This document shows positions 34,140-45,110 of a DNA stretch of 64,000 bases, one piece after another; position 1 is the stretch's first letter, and the number at the start of each line of letters is the position of its first letter. The translations under genes were made by a program, and so were the position numbers. The notes beneath the pieces were generated by a model. The model saw nothing but the letters and a program-made list of their open reading frames with translations. It was not told the DNA's origin and did no database searches. Origin of the DNA: Typha latifolia (lineage: Eukaryota > Streptophyta > Magnoliopsida > Poales > Typhaceae). The stretch lies in NCBI GenBank assembly GCA_019914945.1, contig CM034108.1, positions 10,604,280 to 10,668,279 of the forward strand, written 5' to 3'.

Positions 34140-34760
34140 CTAATTCTATTGCTAAAATCACTAGTGATATTTTTTGGGATAAAGGGTCGGATAAGCATGT
34201 TATGCATTATATTAGATGGGATGTTATTACCCAGTTTAAGGTCAATGGGGGCTTGGGCATTCGGGCCTTAAGAGCTGGCAGACTTGCCCTTATTGCTCTT
34301 AAGCCTTCGAAAATACTACATAAAGACAAGCCTGAGTTGATTGCATAAAGTATGATGTCTTTCATTCATCCTCAGAGACCTTCTATTCGTAAGAAGAAAT
34401 GCTCCCTATTTTAAAACATCTAGTGCATACTCTTGTTTCCTTAAGGGATGGGTTTAAAAAGCTTTCTATTATTCTGCATGATGGCTTTTCAATATGCGTC
34501 TAGCTCTTTAGCCGACCTACATTAATATGCATATCTATATTAGGAAGAACTTGGTCGCTCAGCTTATCACTAGAACACTAATCGAAATAATGAGTGGTTC
34601 GGACCGATTATGGTTGAGGCTATCAGGTAGATTATTCTCCCTATTGATCCAGTAGATGACCATTGGATCTGGGTCAAGGACCCATCATCTAGGACGGTTC
34701 GCATTAAAAATGCATATGAGTTCTTCAATCCAATTTTTAAAGCGACTTCATCCAATCCAA
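34140..34760 (+). pseudogene. LINE reverse-transcriptase C-terminal relic
   Basis: The plus strand reads, with stops and shifts, WDKGSDKHVMHYIRWDVITQ and NGGLGIRALRAGRLALIAL. This is the 'W-GGLGIR' region after the RT domain of plant L1-type LINE ORF2, and a later stretch resembles the zf-RVT tail (WIWVKDPSSRTVRIKNAYEF). No RT core lies upstream, so it is a 5'-truncated, decayed copy. Confidence 0.7.
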
Positions 34761-34789
34761 TTCTTAATACAACCTATAAAAGATTATCA

Positions 34790-36885
34790 AATATGGTGAC
34801 CGTTCTTCTTTTTTTTTCATATAAGAAAGGGTAGAATCCAATTATCTTACAGATCACAGAGATAAATGAATAAGCTGAGAAAAAGAATGTGGGCTCTTAT
34901 CGAAGTAAGGTTTGTACTTACAATTAATTTATCAACATGTAGTTCACCAACAAACCTACTTTAGCGAACAACATCTGTTCATAATGGGGTTAAACTTAGT
35001 GCCCAAAAGTCTGTACCTAAGCATGCAGGAACTGTACTTGGGAACTAAACAGCTGAATAGCCATAGAATGGGTGGAAATTGAAGATAATTTATACATAAA
35101 CAAATATACAGTTAAGGTGGTACAAGTAAGCATAACTTGCCTTCATATATTTTGGTTCTGAAGAACACAATAAAGCTGCCTTTTAGACTCACAAATCTAG
35201 ATCTGATGGTGGACATTGAGACCTTCTCAAAATACAATAGAATTTCCCTTTTAGCATTACAAGCAACAAACTCACAAATCTAGAGCTGGTGGTTGACGAT
35301 AAGAGCTTCTCAAATAAAATAGAATTTCTATTTGACAAAATAATAAAAACTCTGCTTATAATTTTTTTATAAAAGAAATGGTCATGTGTCACCTTTGCTG
35401 ATTATGAAACCAAGCAAGTGCAATGTAAAAGACAAAGATCATTTTAGTATTATAAACAACAAAATAGTAAAGACTACTTATAAATTTAAGAAAGTCGTGG
35501 CTCACCTTAAACCAAACAAGTCAATATAAACTCTCGAGACGTAGTTCTTTCAAATCAAATATAGATGCATTAAGATGAGAATAATTCAGCACATTTCGAA
35601 TACTTTGATTTTAAAATTAATTTTCGCCTTAATATTCTTAATTAAATATCTCATATCTTATGCATATGCTCATACATAAAATTTAGACACATTACATAAA
35701 TATAAATTATATTTTAAAATATAATTTGTTAATTATATAAGTATAAATAAAACCTAACAAAAAATATGTTATAAATACATGTTGAAAACATGAGCTTATA
35801 TATCTCTTTCCGTATATATATGAGAAAACTTTGATCAGATAACAATTACGTTATTCCTTTTGCAAGCCAAGACCTTGAGGGCCGAGCTTGGAGCCGGTTC
35901 AGCAAAATTAATGAATTTATGAAGCAACTCCATCCACTCCTTAAATACAACCTATTATAGATTGTCAAATGTAAAATATTTTATGATTAATTTATCAGCA
36001 TATATTTCACGAAGTCTATGTTAGCAAGTTGAGGGTGATGAGGAGTTGAAGGTTTTGGGGGTAGAAGTGAATTAAATGTAATTGAGCAAATTCTGAGTGA
36101 GCATCAGTTTGATCGAACTTGATTTGAAATTAATTTCGAGCCAAACCCGAAAGGGGTATGCTCATGCTCGAACCAGCTCGAGTTTTAAAAGAGCTTGGTT
36201 CAAATCTATTTCAATTCATGCTAGTTTTATTCAAACTGGTTAAAGTTATATTAAATAAGATTCGATAAAGCTAAGATTAGATTAGATCAAACTAGAGATT
36301 AAAAAAGAAGAAGAAGAAGAAAAAAAAAAGGAGAAAAAATGTGGGCTCTTGTAATTAATTTATCAACATGTAGTTCACCAACAAGTCCACGTTAGCAAGC
36401 AACGAATGGAAATTGAAGATAATTTAGACAACACCAAGTAAGAGAAAATTTTCTTTTGAATTTCATTTTGTAAGGATAAAATTTTATCTTCTGAATTTAT
36501 ACATTTTTTTATATATTTCTCTTCAAAATCAATAGCTCATATTGAGTTCTACCTCAGTATTCTACCGAAATTATTTTTTCTCATGGTATTATACCTCATT
36601 TATGATGCTAGAGAGGAAAAGTTTGGAAATAATTTTGTATTTATTTTAGTGAATAGATTAGGTTTAATAGTAGGTATTCGACTAGAGATTGGTTTGTTTC
36701 TATGAAGGAAATTAACGGCAACGAGCAAGAGTTGATTTAGATAGATTAAAAAAAATGAATGAGTCGAAATAAATATAAGGAAAAAAAATGAGGCGAAATA
36801 AATTTTTCCTTAAATATAGGATTTTCATGGAGAATTCATTTTTTTACTCTCTTCTTTTGTCACTGTACCTTGAAAGAAACTAAGG
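34790..36885. other. Duplicated NLR downstream flank, rearranged
   Basis: 34790-35460 is homologous to 50700-51400 downstream of NLR5 (shared ACTGAATAGCCATAGAATGG at about 35052 and 50945). Pieces recur near 35870-36000 and 36330-36440, and a unit of about 90 bp is repeated within 35180-35340. At 36110-36300 there is GAGCTCGA-type sequence as in small DNA transposons, but I find no borders. No gene is supported. Confidence 0.5.
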
Positions 36886-37595
36886 TGCTGGAATATTAAA
36901 CTATCTTTTTTGACTAGTCAATTAAATTAATTAGTTAATTTAAGAATAATAAGTCTTCTCTATGCCTTTGAATCATACTAACTTTTTGGGCTCTCAAAGG
37001 TATTGAAAATCAAATAGTCATGTAGTATATCTAAGAGTCACGAAGGATAGATTAACTAAGAATCATATAATTAAATTACTATATATATAGTCTTGTCTTA
37101 TGTATTGGCAAGCAAGGGAAGTAAGAAAGTTTTTTTTTTTTTTATCCATTTCATCTTGTGCTAAGTATCAAGAGAATAATTTTTTCTCTTAAATTTTTTA
37201 CTACTTATTCTTAACAAAGTGGTATTAAAGTTAGCTTTTTTTTAAAAATAATGACTTCCAAAAATTTGTTGCAACCCCAACTTCCTCGCTTCATCAGAAA
37301 GAATTACAATTAATAGAGTATCTAAATGAAGGTTCTCTATGGATCTTAAAATCTATAGGATATCGTAGAGAATAGTTATGTTGAGCTGAAGACCAAGTTT
37401 TTACTGTTCACAAATTAATAGGTGTTAAATGGATCTACAAGATCAAGTTGAATGAAAAAGTGAAGTTGAGAAGCACAAGGCTCGATTGGTAACGAAAGGC
37501 TACAATCAAAAGTATCGTGTCGACTATAATGAAAGTATTGCCCTTGTTGTTCAACTTGGATATTTTTAGCTTCGGTGGCTCAAAATAGATAAAAA

Positions 37596-38108
37596 GTGTA
37601 TCAAATAGATATCAAATCAGTATTTCTAAATAGTATTCTTGAAGAGGAAGTTTATATTGATCAACCTTCAGGCTATGTGAAAAAAAGTGAAGAGCATAAA
37701 ATATACAAATTGAAGAAAGCCTTGTACAGCTTAAAGCAAGTACCAAGGGTATGGTATAGTTGCATCTATAGATATTTCTTAAAGAATAAATTCAAGAGGT
37801 GTCATACTCTTTACATCAAAGAAGGTACACATTGTGAGTTTTTCTTAAAGAATAAATTCAAGAGGTGTCATACTCTTTACATCAAAGAAGGTACACATTG
37901 TGAGTTTTTCTTAATTACATGCATTTATATTGATGATTTAATCTTCATCGACAATAGTCCAAATTATCTTCAAGCTTTCAAGAGAAGTATGATGCATGAA
38001 TTTGAGATGACAATCATAGGACTTCTACATTTCTTTCTTGCATTGAAATTAAACAAAGTGGAGACAAAAATTTTATCTCACAAATTAGGTATGCAACATA
38101 TCTCTTGA
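37596..38108 (+). pseudogene. Copia reverse transcriptase fragment
   Basis: The 170-residue frame reads YQIDIKSVFLNSILEEEVYI, then YKLKKALYSLKQVPRVWYS and later CIYIDDLIFI. These are the Copia RT motifs, with YIDD in place of YVDD. An exact 66-bp in-frame duplication repeats 22 residues (starts at 37775 and 37841), which would disrupt the RT core. RNase H remnants follow in broken frames to about 38790, ending in the usual phrase around RVRYHFI and KDGEIE. Confidence 0.85.
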
Positions 38109-38980
38109 AGAGATTCTAAATAGAAGGTGCTTCACCTATAATTACACCTATGGAGGTTGGCTTGAAATTAAGCAAGCAAGGTGATGATAAACTTGTTGGT
38201 ACTATTCTTAATTTATAGAAATCTTTTTGGTACTCATGTACTTAAGAAGTACATAATTAGATATATTGTACTCTGTCAGTCTTTTGAGCGGATTCATAGA
38301 AACACTAAGAAGATGTCATTAGAATCTGGAAAAGAATTTTGAGATATATTAGCGGTAGATGATAGCAATAGTACTTTCAGCTATATTTTCAATGTCAGGT
38401 CCCATGCAATTTCATGGTCTTCAAAGAAATAAGATGTTGTTGCTCTCTCTACTGCGAAAGCGGAGTATATTTCCTTGTCATTAGCAAATTGTCAGGCATT
38501 GTGGCTAAGGTGAATTTTGAAAGAACTCAAGCATCCATAAAAAAGGCACAAAATTATTTTGTGATAATAAATTAGCAATTGCGCTCACAAAGAACTCGAT
38601 CTTCCATAAAAGCAAGCAAATTCGAGTTAGGTATCATTTTATCTGAGATTTGGTCAAAGATGGTGAAATTGAAGTCATGCAAGTATTGTAAGACTCAAGA
38701 TCAATTAGAAGACATTCACCAAAGCTCTCAAGATGGATACCTTCACCAAATTGAAGAAGAAGCTCGATATGGAAATGGTCAAACTTAAGAGGAGAATGTT
38801 GAAATATTAAGGTAGCTCATTTGACAAGTCAATTAAATTAATTTGCTAATGTAGAATTCAAGAATAATTTAATATTGATTTTTTGGTTTTGAGGTGACTT
38901 TTAATCTTGTCTATACTTTTGAATTATATTAACTTTTTAAGTTATTTAGATGTTGAAAATTAAATAGTCATGTAGTATAA

Positions 38981-39798
38981 TGTTATGAACCAGATCTAGA
39001 CTTATTTAGACGTAAGAAAATTATAAAAATTTAGATGGTTGTAGCCTCGTGAGTTAAAGTTCTAATGGCTCTAGTTTCATATAAATCAAAGGTCTACATG
39101 AAAAGATATAAATAAAATAGTAGAGAGAGGTCGAAATAGGGCACAACGGTAAATATACGATGTTACGGCGGTCTTCGGATGGTGATGGACGACCAAAAGT
39201 GATGGTGGACCACTGTATAGTAGGGTGGCTACTAGAGGAAGGTGGTGCCTTGAGTTTGGTGCTTAGAAGGGTTATACGGTTCTGATCTACTCCTATGAAG
39301 ATAAAGACGATCTAACGGCTATAATAAAAATGATAATTGCAATAATAAGAAAATAACTTAACTCAATTATTTCTCAATGCTTTTTCAATTAGGGCTACAC
39401 TTCACATATGTATAGAGGCTGACCCTACACCAACTGTTATTAGAATTTGTCTTATTAGTTTACATTAAAGATAAACATAACATAGAGATAAACATGACTT
39501 AGATAAATCAACGTTACTTATTCTTCTCAGAGTGTTTCTTCGTTCTGCCACAGATAGAGTCTAAATCTAAAGAAACCTTGAATATAAAAGTTATAGTCCA
39601 TGATGTCTGCTGAATATCTGTAGAATATTTTTTTGAAACTATGTAGAAGTTAATCAAATTGAATTTAGCTAATTAAATAAACTATAACCTACTTAGACTC
39701 TTAACTAAACTACATAAGTAAAATAAATAAGATAACTAGACTTGATCCATCGAGCCAATGTCCTTATGATGTGACTCGATCTGACTCGAATCGCATCA
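38981..39798 (-). mobile_element. Solo LTR inserted in the Copia 3' LTR
   Basis: 818 bp, TGTTATGAACC on the plus strand to TCGCATCA, flanked by TATAA and TATGA (4 of 5 bases match). Removing it rejoins Copia LTR sequence corresponding to the GTAGTATATCTAAGAGTC of the 5' LTR. Read on the minus strand it ends GATCTGGTTCATAACA, like the LTR in TBC intron 7. It inserted after the Copia element. Confidence 0.75.
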
Positions 39799-39831
39799 TA
39801 TGACTAAGAGTCATGTAATATAACTAAGAGT

Positions 39832-40320
39832 TAGACATGATCATTAGACCCGACCCCCTTAAACCTGCCCCGAACCCGCTTAGTCTTAATCGAGCTTAAG
39901 TTAGGGCTGAGCCTGACTTTAGGTTTGGCCAGACTCGAGATGGTAGTGGGCGGCATAGGCTAAGCCTTTACCCACCTGGCCCGAAAGCCCGATCCACTAC
40001 TCTCATCTGTGGCCCGACCCATAATGCATGCATATTCCTATAATTTTTTTAGTCCCACATTGGATATTTAGTAAACTATATATCAATATATAAGTATGTT
40101 CTCATAAAAGATAACTAAAATATCTTCATATAAGCCCATTAAACTCGACCCAATAAGATATAATATTTTTTATATTTAACACATTATGTTAGACCCATTA
40201 TACCGAGCTAGAATGTTTTAGCCCGACCCGAGTGATTGGTGGGGCTGGCCGTGAATAAATATTTAAATCCTATTAGCCCGAAAAGCCCGACAAGCTCGGC
40301 CCGCTCAATGATCACGTCTA
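39832..40320. mobile_element. Non-autonomous hAT-type element with 8-bp target duplication
   Basis: 489 bp bounded by inverted ends TAGACATGATCATT and TAGACGTGATCATT, flanked by the perfect 8-bp duplication CTAAGAGT (39824-39831 and 40321-40328). An 8-bp duplication is the hAT superfamily hallmark. The inside is rich in GCCCGA and CCCGACC motifs and has no transposase frame. Confidence 0.75.
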
Positions 40321-40427
40321 CTAAGAGTCATGTAAACCACTATATGGTCTTATAATTTTTAAACCACTTCATCTTATGTTAAGTATCAAAAAGATAATCT
40401 TATTCTTAGTTTTCTACAACCTTTCCT

Positions 40428-40857
40428 AAGATTCTTATAGGTTGAGAAGAGCAGGTTGATGCAGAACCTAATTTTGAGCCAATCCTAACATAAAATTATG
40501 GCACTGCCACGCCATGGTCTCTTTGAATAACATATTTTTCTTCATTCAAAAAAAAAAACATAATTTTCAAAATACGGATTGTTTATAATAACAACCATTA
40601 ATTGCACTAACCTAGGCAACCAACCATCTCATCAAAGTCTTCTCTTGTCTGTTAAAAAAAGAATCCTCTCTTGTCTGACATTGAGTTGTCTTCTTCATAA
40701 CTTAATCAAACCAATTTTTCCTCCAATATTTTAATATAATCTAACCAATCTCTGATCGCTTCAATCAAATTCGCTCCTCCTTGTTACTACTACATCTTCT
40801 GTATCTGTTCATTTACTCCTCTCTGATTCCTTGAAGCTGTGACTAGTCTGGCTGATC
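40428..40857 (+). promoter_or_regulatory. NLR4 upstream region, paralogous to NLR5
   Basis: Closely matches the DNA before NLR5: ATGCAGAACCTAATTTT, GGCACTGCCACGCCA, CCATTAATTGCA (40595-40606), GAGTTGTCTTCTTC, and the leader CTTCTGTATCTGTTCATTTA. It should hold the promoter and 5' UTR. A pyrimidine run ending CCTTGCAG in NLR2 and NLR5 could be a splice acceptor of a 5' UTR intron; here it reads CTTGAAG. Confidence 0.55.
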
Positions 40858-40974
40858 ATGGAGTTTTTAGCATCTATCATGGACAGCATATACCGTCCAC
40901 TTAAGGATTTCTTTACTAATACATATGGCTACACCACGTCACTACGTAGAAACTCTGGAGGATGGAATGAATGA
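40858..40974 (+). pseudogene. Ancestral NLR4 start, frameshifted
   Basis: The ATG at 40858, aligned with the start of the other paralogues, opens MEFLASIMDSIYRPLKDFFT and continues to a TGA at 40972-40974 after 38 codons. Compared with NLR5, eight bases (TGTCAATA) are missing after ACCACGTCA at about 40941. That puts the rest of the gene out of frame with this start. Confidence 0.85.
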
Positions 40975-43504
40975 GCTGAAAGGCATTAGAGATGACGCGA
41001 AGCAAAGGATTGATGTGGCAAAGCGGCGGCGCATGGAGCCTACGAACGAAGTGGAACTGTGGCTGAAGAGAGTGAAGAAGCTCGAAGAACGGGCCGCCAA
41101 AATCGACCAGGAGTACCATGAGTGGCCTACCGCCCCCGAGAATCAATTGCAACGCATGATATCCACATACCGGATCAGCAAGAAGGCTGATGAGACGCTC
41201 AATGAGGCACATAATTTGAAGGAAAAAGGTTGTAACTTCAAAAAGGTGGCCAATGAATTAGTCCAAATCCGTTTTGAGGAGATGCCGACCACGCCAGTTG
41301 TTGGCATGGCCTCCTTGCTCTGCCAACTCTGTGATTCTCTTTCAAACGACGAGGTAGATGTGGTCGGCGTTTACGGTCTTGGCGGCGTTGGTAAGACCGC
41401 ACTCCTCAAAAAATTCAACAATGAAGTCCTTGCCGATGCGAAGGACATCGACTTCGCGATCTACATAGAGGTCACGAAAGATCTCAACCTGGACGAGATC
41501 CAGAGGGTCATCGGAGATCGCCTCAGCTTGTCTTGGGATAAGAAGACGCCTAAAGAACGTGCACAGGTCATGTACAAGGTATTAAGCGACATGAACTTTG
41601 TGCTACTTCTTGATGATCTATGGGAACCTTTGAATCTTCTAAATCTAGGAGTTCCCATACCGAAGCAGCAGTCGAAGAGCAAGATCATATTGGCGACACG
41701 AATCGAAGACGTCTGCGATCAGATGGATTCTAAGAAAAAAATCAAGGTGGAGTGCTTGCCACGGGATGAGGCATGGGAGTTGTTCCAAGAGAAGGTTGGT
41801 GAGGCATTAGCCTGCTCTGATTCCAGGATCCAACGCTACGCAGAGGAGCTGGCCGCCAAGTGTGGTGGTCTTCCCCTCGCGCTTATCACAGTCGGCCGGG
41901 CTATGGCGAGCAAGAGGACTGCAAACGAATGGAAGCATGCCATCACTGTGCGAAAGATCGCACCTTGGCAGCTTCTTGGCATGGAGATTGATATCTTCAA
42001 TATTCTGAAATGCAGCTACGATAACTTGCCCACCGACAAGTTGAGGACTTGCCTCTTCTACTGCTCTTTGTACCCTGAAGAATTCTCCATTCATAAGGAC
42101 TATATCACTGATTACTTTATAGGTGAAGGATTAATAGATGACCTATACAGTCAGCTGGATGAGATCTATAACATGGTGCATCATCTCCTTGGTATACTAA
42201 AGACGGCTTCGTTACTAGAAAGAGGTGAAGATGAGGACCATATCAAGATGCACCCCATGGTCCGGGCCATGGTCTTGTGGATTGCATTGGAGTTCGGGGC
42301 CAAGAAGACGAAATGGATAGTGCAGGCCGGCGTGGGGCTGAAGGAAGCGCCAAGAGTTGAAAAATGGGCCGAAGCCGAGATCATATCATTAATGAATAAC
42401 GACATACATGAATTCTATGAGACCCCAAAAAGCCCTCATCTACGAACTCTGATGCTTCAACGAAATCATGTACTGGAGAAGATATCTGACGGATTCTTTC
42501 AGTTCATGCCATCTCTTAGAATCTTGGATATTTCGCATACTTCAATAAGAAGGTTACCGTCGGGGATCAGCTCCTTGGCTTGCTTGCAGTACCTTAATTT
42601 TTGCCATACCGAAATCAGGACACTACCAAGAGAGCTAGGATCTCTGGTGAATTTAATATTTCTACTATTCTCTTATACGCCACTCAAGACCATCCCGAGC
42701 GGCGTGATAGGCGGTCTGTTGGCGTTGGAGGTCTTGTACATGGGCCAAAACTATGGAGATTGGAAGGTTGGGTCTAGTGGCACAGGGGTGGATTTTCAAG
42801 AGTTAGAGAGCTTAAGGAGACTCAAGGCACTTGACATTACTATACAAACTGACGCTGCTTTGCAAAAACTCTTGCAATCGCATCAACTCGCAGGATCAAC
42901 ACGACAACTATATTTAAACGGCTGCTCTGGATTGGTAATAATGCAATTGCCCTCTTCGGATCTATGGAAGACCATGTCTGGATTGAAGAGAGTGACGATT
43001 GTCAATTGTAACAACTTAGAGGATGTGATCATAAATGGTAGCAGTGCAGACGACCTGCCTAATCTTCAACGTCTCTTCCTCCAAGGGCTTCAGAAGGCTA
43101 GGATTGTCTGGAAAGCTGGTTGTCTTCAACACCTTAAATACTTGGACATTTCGAATTGCATTGGAATAGAGCAGCTGATTAAAATTTGGAGCAAAGAAGA
43201 AGAAGACGATGATGATGGTAATGCAGAAGAATGTAGTATTATCACTGCTTTCCCAAACCTCAAGGTTTTGTGTCTCTATAACCTGCCAAAATTTAAGAGC
43301 CTAAACAGTGGAAGGACTTTACTAGCCTTTCCTTCGTTGGAGAACCTCAAGGTCGTAGGGTGCCCCAAGCTTAAGAAACTAAAGTTAGCTGCAGAAAAAC
43401 TGGAGGAGATCAAAGGTACCACTGGATGGTGGGATATATTGGAATGGGATGATGATGACCATAAATCTGCTTTCTTACCCCTGTTCAAACATTGTGATGG
43501 ATGA
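40925..43504 (+). CDS. CC-NB-LRR receptor NLR4, possibly a pseudogene (N-terminus lost)
   Basis: 859 residues from an internal ATG that happens to be in frame (MATPRHYVETLEDGMNELKG). Downstream everything is intact: P-loop GLGGVGKTA 151-159, kinase-2 LLLDDLW, RNBS-B KIILATR, CGGLPLAL, RNBS-D CLFYCSLYP, MHP switch motif, LRRs, an acidic EEEDDDDGNAEE loop and the WDDDD tail. The first helix of the CC domain is out of frame because of the 8-bp deletion upstream, so the protein, if made, lacks about 22 N-terminal residues. In resistosome-forming CC-NLRs this helix is needed to insert in the membrane, so NLR4 may be non-functional, a helper-dependent sensor or a decoy. The upstream ATG at 40858 would also compete for ribosomes. 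Confidence 0.8.
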   Translation: MATPRHYVETLEDGMNELKGIRDDAKQRIDVAKRRRMEPTNEVELWLKRVKKLEERAAKIDQEYHEWPTAPENQLQRMISTYRISKKADETLNEAHNLKEKGCNFKKVANELVQIRFEEMPTTPVVGMASLLCQLCDSLSNDEVDVVGVYGLGGVGKTALLKKFNNEVLADAKDIDFAIYIEVTKDLNLDEIQRVIGDRLSLSWDKKTPKERAQVMYKVLSDMNFVLLLDDLWEPLNLLNLGVPIPKQQSKSKIILATRIEDVCDQMDSKKKIKVECLPRDEAWELFQEKVGEALACSDSRIQRYAEELAAKCGGLPLALITVGRAMASKRTANEWKHAITVRKIAPWQLLGMEIDIFNILKCSYDNLPTDKLRTCLFYCSLYPEEFSIHKDYITDYFIGEGLIDDLYSQLDEIYNMVHHLLGILKTASLLERGEDEDHIKMHPMVRAMVLWIALEFGAKKTKWIVQAGVGLKEAPRVEKWAEAEIISLMNNDIHEFYETPKSPHLRTLMLQRNHVLEKISDGFFQFMPSLRILDISHTSIRRLPSGISSLACLQYLNFCHTEIRTLPRELGSLVNLIFLLFSYTPLKTIPSGVIGGLLALEVLYMGQNYGDWKVGSSGTGVDFQELESLRRLKALDITIQTDAALQKLLQSHQLAGSTRQLYLNGCSGLVIMQLPSSDLWKTMSGLKRVTIVNCNNLEDVIINGSSADDLPNLQRLFLQGLQKARIVWKAGCLQHLKYLDISNCIGIEQLIKIWSKEEEDDDDGNAEECSIITAFPNLKVLCLYNLPKFKSLNSGRTLLAFPSLENLKVVGCPKLKKLKLAAEKLEEIKGTTGWWDILEWDDDDHKSAFLPLFKHCDG

Positions 43505-44186
43505 TGATTTCCTACATCCACAGTGTCGATGTCTATCTCGTTTTTGTATAATAATTAGCAGCTGCAAATGTGTAACCATTGGCTTGCCAATCCAATTCGT
43601 ACAACTGTCTCTCTCTATCTTATTTTTGACCTTACTTCTAAACTAAGAATTTTGCAATTTGGATTCAGGAGGACAGTAAACCAAAGAGGGTGATAAAGGA
43701 GGTGTACATGGCTAAGCATTGAAGGTATGGACATAGCAGCAACATGTTGGACACTATTTGTAACATAACTTTAGTTTATTACTTTTCTCAAAAAGTCCGT
43801 GTTATAAGAAAAAATGAAACTTGAAATCTAGGCATTAAGTAAGAATGAATAAAGCGGTACATCTTATTCTAACGTCTGGTTATGGTACATAAATATAAAC
43901 ATCCAACTTCCTGTCAATTTTAAGATTGTTTCTCTTGCCTCGGCCTTCCCTACTTTCTGTCGATTTTTGACCCCTCCCTTTGGGGAACCCCTTGCTCCTG
44001 GTGATCTCTCTCCTCCTCATCCCACCTTCGGGATCTTCTTTACATTCTTCCACCTCCCCCCTACTTGATGACCCCTTTGTTGCGCCCTCCTCTAGCGTTC
44101 TCCCAGCTGTTTATCCTTAGCCTCCTAACCAGACTTCTTGGGTCCTCCTAGCTCGTGGTCAATGATGGACAATTAATTAGTCATCT
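43505..44186. other. NLR4 downstream region
   Basis: The start is homologous to the other NLR 3' flanks (GATGTCTATCTCGTTTTTG). The rest holds no supported gene. Confidence 0.45.
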
Positions 44187-44393
44187 TGTTAGAATATAAA
44201 ATATAAAATTACCGTTCTCTACAACTTAAACTTTTAGAGTAATTGGTGAATTAACATGGTATCAAAGCCAAAGGTCATGGGTCAAATCCTACTATACTTA
44301 TCTTTTCTTGAAAATATTAAAGTGAGGAGTGTGTTAGAATATAAAATATAAAAATCGTAACCTTAAGCTTTTAGCGTAATTAATGAGTTAACA
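44187..44393 (+). mobile_element. Near-intact miniature LTR retroelement (SMART/TRIM-like), 207 bp
   Basis: Left LTR 44187-44256 (TGTTAGAATATAAAA to GAATTAACA), then the tRNA-Met-type primer site TGGTATCAAAGC 44257-44268. A short internal part, the purine tract AGTGAGGAGTG and a right LTR 44332-44393 (TGTTAGAATATAAAA to GAGTTAACA) follow. Flanks are CATCT and CTTCT (4 of 5 bases match), fitting a 5-bp target duplication. It has no coding capacity and must have moved with proteins from another element. LTRs of 62-70 bp are extremely short for an LTR element. Confidence 0.8.
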
Positions 44394-44429
44394 CTTCTTC
44401 ATTTTCAATGCCAACTTGCTAAAATTCAG

Positions 44430-45110
44430 TCTTCTACTAGTCGAATTATCTTTGACCCTCAACTTGTTGAATAGAACATTTTAAATGGCAATTTGCTTAG
44501 TTAGGCAAGTTCTCAGGTCGTCCTTTGCCTTTGAATATTGTTCATTTAGCTACCTCCAAGCTTCGAAAAACTTCATAGATCATTCATACATATGGTGGGG
44601 GGGTTTTCGCCTTCAACTTCAACAATATGAGGACATGCTGAGGATTCTTACTAAAGGCCCCTGAATGATTCGTGGCAAGGCTTTGAACTTGTTCAAGTGG
44701 AAGCCTCGTTTTCGTGCCTCATAGAAGGATCTCATCTTTACTTTGATATGGGTTTACCTTGTTGATATGCCTCTCAAGTACTAGAAGCATCCCTTCCTTC
44801 TTGCTAAGGATTTTGAGATAGTCTCTCCCCTTACCCTAACACTAAGGGTCCTTTAGGGTGGGGCGTCATGCCGCAATCACAGTAGTGGACAACGGCTCGC
44901 AATTGCCTAGTTGCCTCCTATAGTTCGATCAAGGACTTCTTTTGAGTCAAAGCCTCCAATTCACTCGTTAGTAGGCGGCTTAACAAGCCTGGGGAGCATG
45001 GATGAAGTCTTTGAGGCCACTCGTGTGGAGGCTCGCATAGCCGGTTATGCGTCCACTTTGAGACCCACACCCAACTTGGGTCTACCTCAACTTCCCCTAA
45101 TGAATCTCTA
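44430..45110 (+). pseudogene. LINE ORF1 (DUF4283) relic
   Basis: Allowing for stops and shifts the plus strand reads HMVGGFFAFNFNN, then a LRILTKGP-like phrase and LFKWKPRFRAS. That is the DUF4283 nucleic-acid-binding region at the start of plant L1-type LINE ORF1. The continuation to about 45110 is too decayed to assign. Confidence 0.6.

Larger units (their letters stand above)
36886..40427 (+). mobile_element. Internally deleted Ty1/Copia retrotransposon with a nested 3' LTR
   Basis: The 5' LTR is 36886-37216 (TGCTGGAATATTAAA to TTCTTAACA), followed by the primer-site-like AAGTGGTATTAAAG. The 3' LTR starts at 38797 (TGTTGAAATATTAAGG) after a purine tract AAGAGGAGAA. It is split by a solo LTR (38981-39798) and an hAT-like element (39832-40320) and ends at about 40427, where sequence homologous to the NLR5 upstream flank resumes. 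Only the RT and RNase H end of pol remains; gag, protease and integrase are missing. The coding part has several stops. Confidence 0.8.

Noticed and set aside
35704..35727. A 24-bp perfect A/T palindrome
   Set aside because: It is made only of A and T in an AT-rich stretch, with no flanking signs of function; chance is a sufficient explanation.
40925..43504. Integrated decoy domains in the NLR proteins
   Set aside because: All five proteins are 859-905 residues and end with the same LRR and acidic tail; no extra domain is present.
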